This document shows, piece after piece, positions 63,559-64,000 of a DNA stretch of 64,000 bases. The position numbers and the translations under genes were made by a program. Origin of the DNA: VAZQ01 sp963771845. Its GTDB lineage: Bacteria > Pseudomonadota > Alphaproteobacteria > Rhizobiales > Xanthobacteraceae. The notes beneath the pieces were generated by a model, which was not told where the DNA came from, did no database searches, and worked only from the letters and a program-made list of their open reading frames with translations. Numbering within the stretch: the stretch's first letter is position 1; every line of letters starts with the position of its first letter. The stretch is from positions 1 through 64,000 of the forward strand of contig CAVYVC010000003.1 in NCBI GenBank assembly GCA_963771845.1, in the 5' to 3' direction.

Positions 63559-64000
63559 GAAGGCGCGAGTTCATCACGCTGGTCGGCGGCGCGGCGACGT
63601 GGCCGCTCGCGGCGCATGCGCAGAAGCCGCCGATGCCGGTGATCGGGTTCCTCCGCAGCACTTCGCTCGCCGACTCAACGGCCTTCGTGACCGCCTTCCG
63701 GCAGGGCCTAAAGGAAACCGGCTACGTCGAGGGCCAGAACGTAGCGATTGAATACCGCTGGGCAGAAAATGACCGCGATCGTTTGCCATCTCTCGTAGTT
63801 GATTTGATTCGCCAGCGGGTCGCTGTGATCGTCGCAAATGTCATTGCAGCAGTCCCGGCCAAGGCCGCAACCACAACGGTGCCGATCGTCTTCGTGACCG
63901 GGAGCGACCCAGTCCAGGACGGCCTTGTCACCAGCCTCAACCGGCCGGGCGGCAACGTCACGGGCGTGGTCTTTATCACTGGCCTACTGGGGGCGAAGCG
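63555..64000 (+). CDS. ABC_sub_bind family protein, 5' part (runs off the window)
   Basis: GTG start overlapping the previous stop. Leader RRREFITLVGGAATWPLAAH, mature PVIGFLRSTSLADSTAF, GQNVAIEYRWAENDRD, TTTVPIVFVTGSDPVQDG, LNRPGGNVTGVVFITG and LLGAKR at the window edge. Open to base 64000, about 148 codons visible. Closest in the window to the minus-strand 7844-8818 gene. Confidence 0.9.
   Translation, partial: MRRREFITLVGGAATWPLAAHAQKPPMPVIGFLRSTSLADSTAFVTAFRQGLKETGYVEGQNVAIEYRWAENDRDRLPSLVVDLIRQRVAVIVANVIAAVPAKAATTTVPIVFVTGSDPVQDGLVTSLNRPGGNVTGVVFITGLLGAK

Noticed and set aside
1..64000. tRNA or rRNA genes
   Set aside because: I looked for T-loop-like GGTTCRA and rRNA signatures and found none with a plausible cloverleaf; a covariance-model scan would settle this.

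Overview
The window is GC-rich chromosomal DNA that reads as an alphaproteobacterium of the order Hyphomicrobiales (Rhizobiales), most like the Bradyrhizobium/Xanthobacteraceae lineage. The basis is the division and cell-wall gene order murD-ftsW-murG-murC-murB-ddl-ftsQ-ftsA-ftsZ-lpxC-bamD-recN-ligA, a 577-residue FtsZ with a long linker, the spelling of the LigA zinc finger, and many copies of the PF04392-type (TrpX/ABC_sub_bind) substrate-binding protein gene. I ran no database search; family names rest on motifs I can read.

Layout. (1) 1-6.1 kb is a patchwork: the 3' end of a Ser/Thr kinase-TIR fusion, a small membrane protein, an alcohol dehydrogenase remnant, an HNH-like protein, msrQ, a UPF0149/SEC-C protein between two copies of a 66-bp repeat, and a C39-like remnant. 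(2) 6.1-11 kb is a minus-strand array of ABC_sub_bind genes: one truncated, three intact and coupled by 4-bp stop/start overlaps, one with two frameshifts. (3) 11-12 kb is mostly non-coding, with a response-regulator tail, a clear promoter and a terminator-like hairpin. (4) 12-29.4 kb is the conserved dcw/envelope block plus recN and ligA. It begins at murD; mraZ to mraY are not next to it. (5) 29.4-39.3 kb holds a Bcr/CflA-type MFS pump, a frameshifted aminopeptidase P, prmA, a second MFS carrier, a nitrilase-superfamily hydrolase, a cytoplasmic protein resembling ABC_sub_bind, an ABC_sub_bind gene and an FAD monooxygenase. (6) 39.4-48 kb holds a large zinc-ribbon/cyclase/ATPase regulator, a C-terminal-heme cytochrome, a Tam-like methyltransferase, a Sel1 protein, an SDR and a broken GMC oxidoreductase. 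(7) 48-57 kb is eroded: a decayed IS110 element, an ABC operon reduced by deletion to its ATPase, a dihydroxyphthalate-decarboxylase-like protein, a DinB-like protein, a run of small TM/coiled-coil proteins and a CHAT-domain tail. (8) 57-64 kb is a plus-strand ABC_sub_bind array with a TctC-like gene and a group II intron placed exactly after the stop codon of one array member.

How the genes work together. murD, murG, murC, murB and ddl make and modify peptidoglycan precursors. ftsW, ftsQ, ftsA and ftsZ build the divisome. lpxC and bamD serve the outer membrane. Most steps overlap by a few bases, so this is one long transcription unit. The ABC_sub_bind genes have no permease or ATPase beside them and would have to share distant transporters or act as binding-only proteins. 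They carry recurring sequences: an upstream element, and a 25-bp core shortly after the stop codon. This repeated architecture with no transporter partner is the strongest candidate here for something under-described. Single-base frameshifts are common in the accessory parts and absent from the dcw block; decay and base-calling error cannot be separated from the sequence alone.
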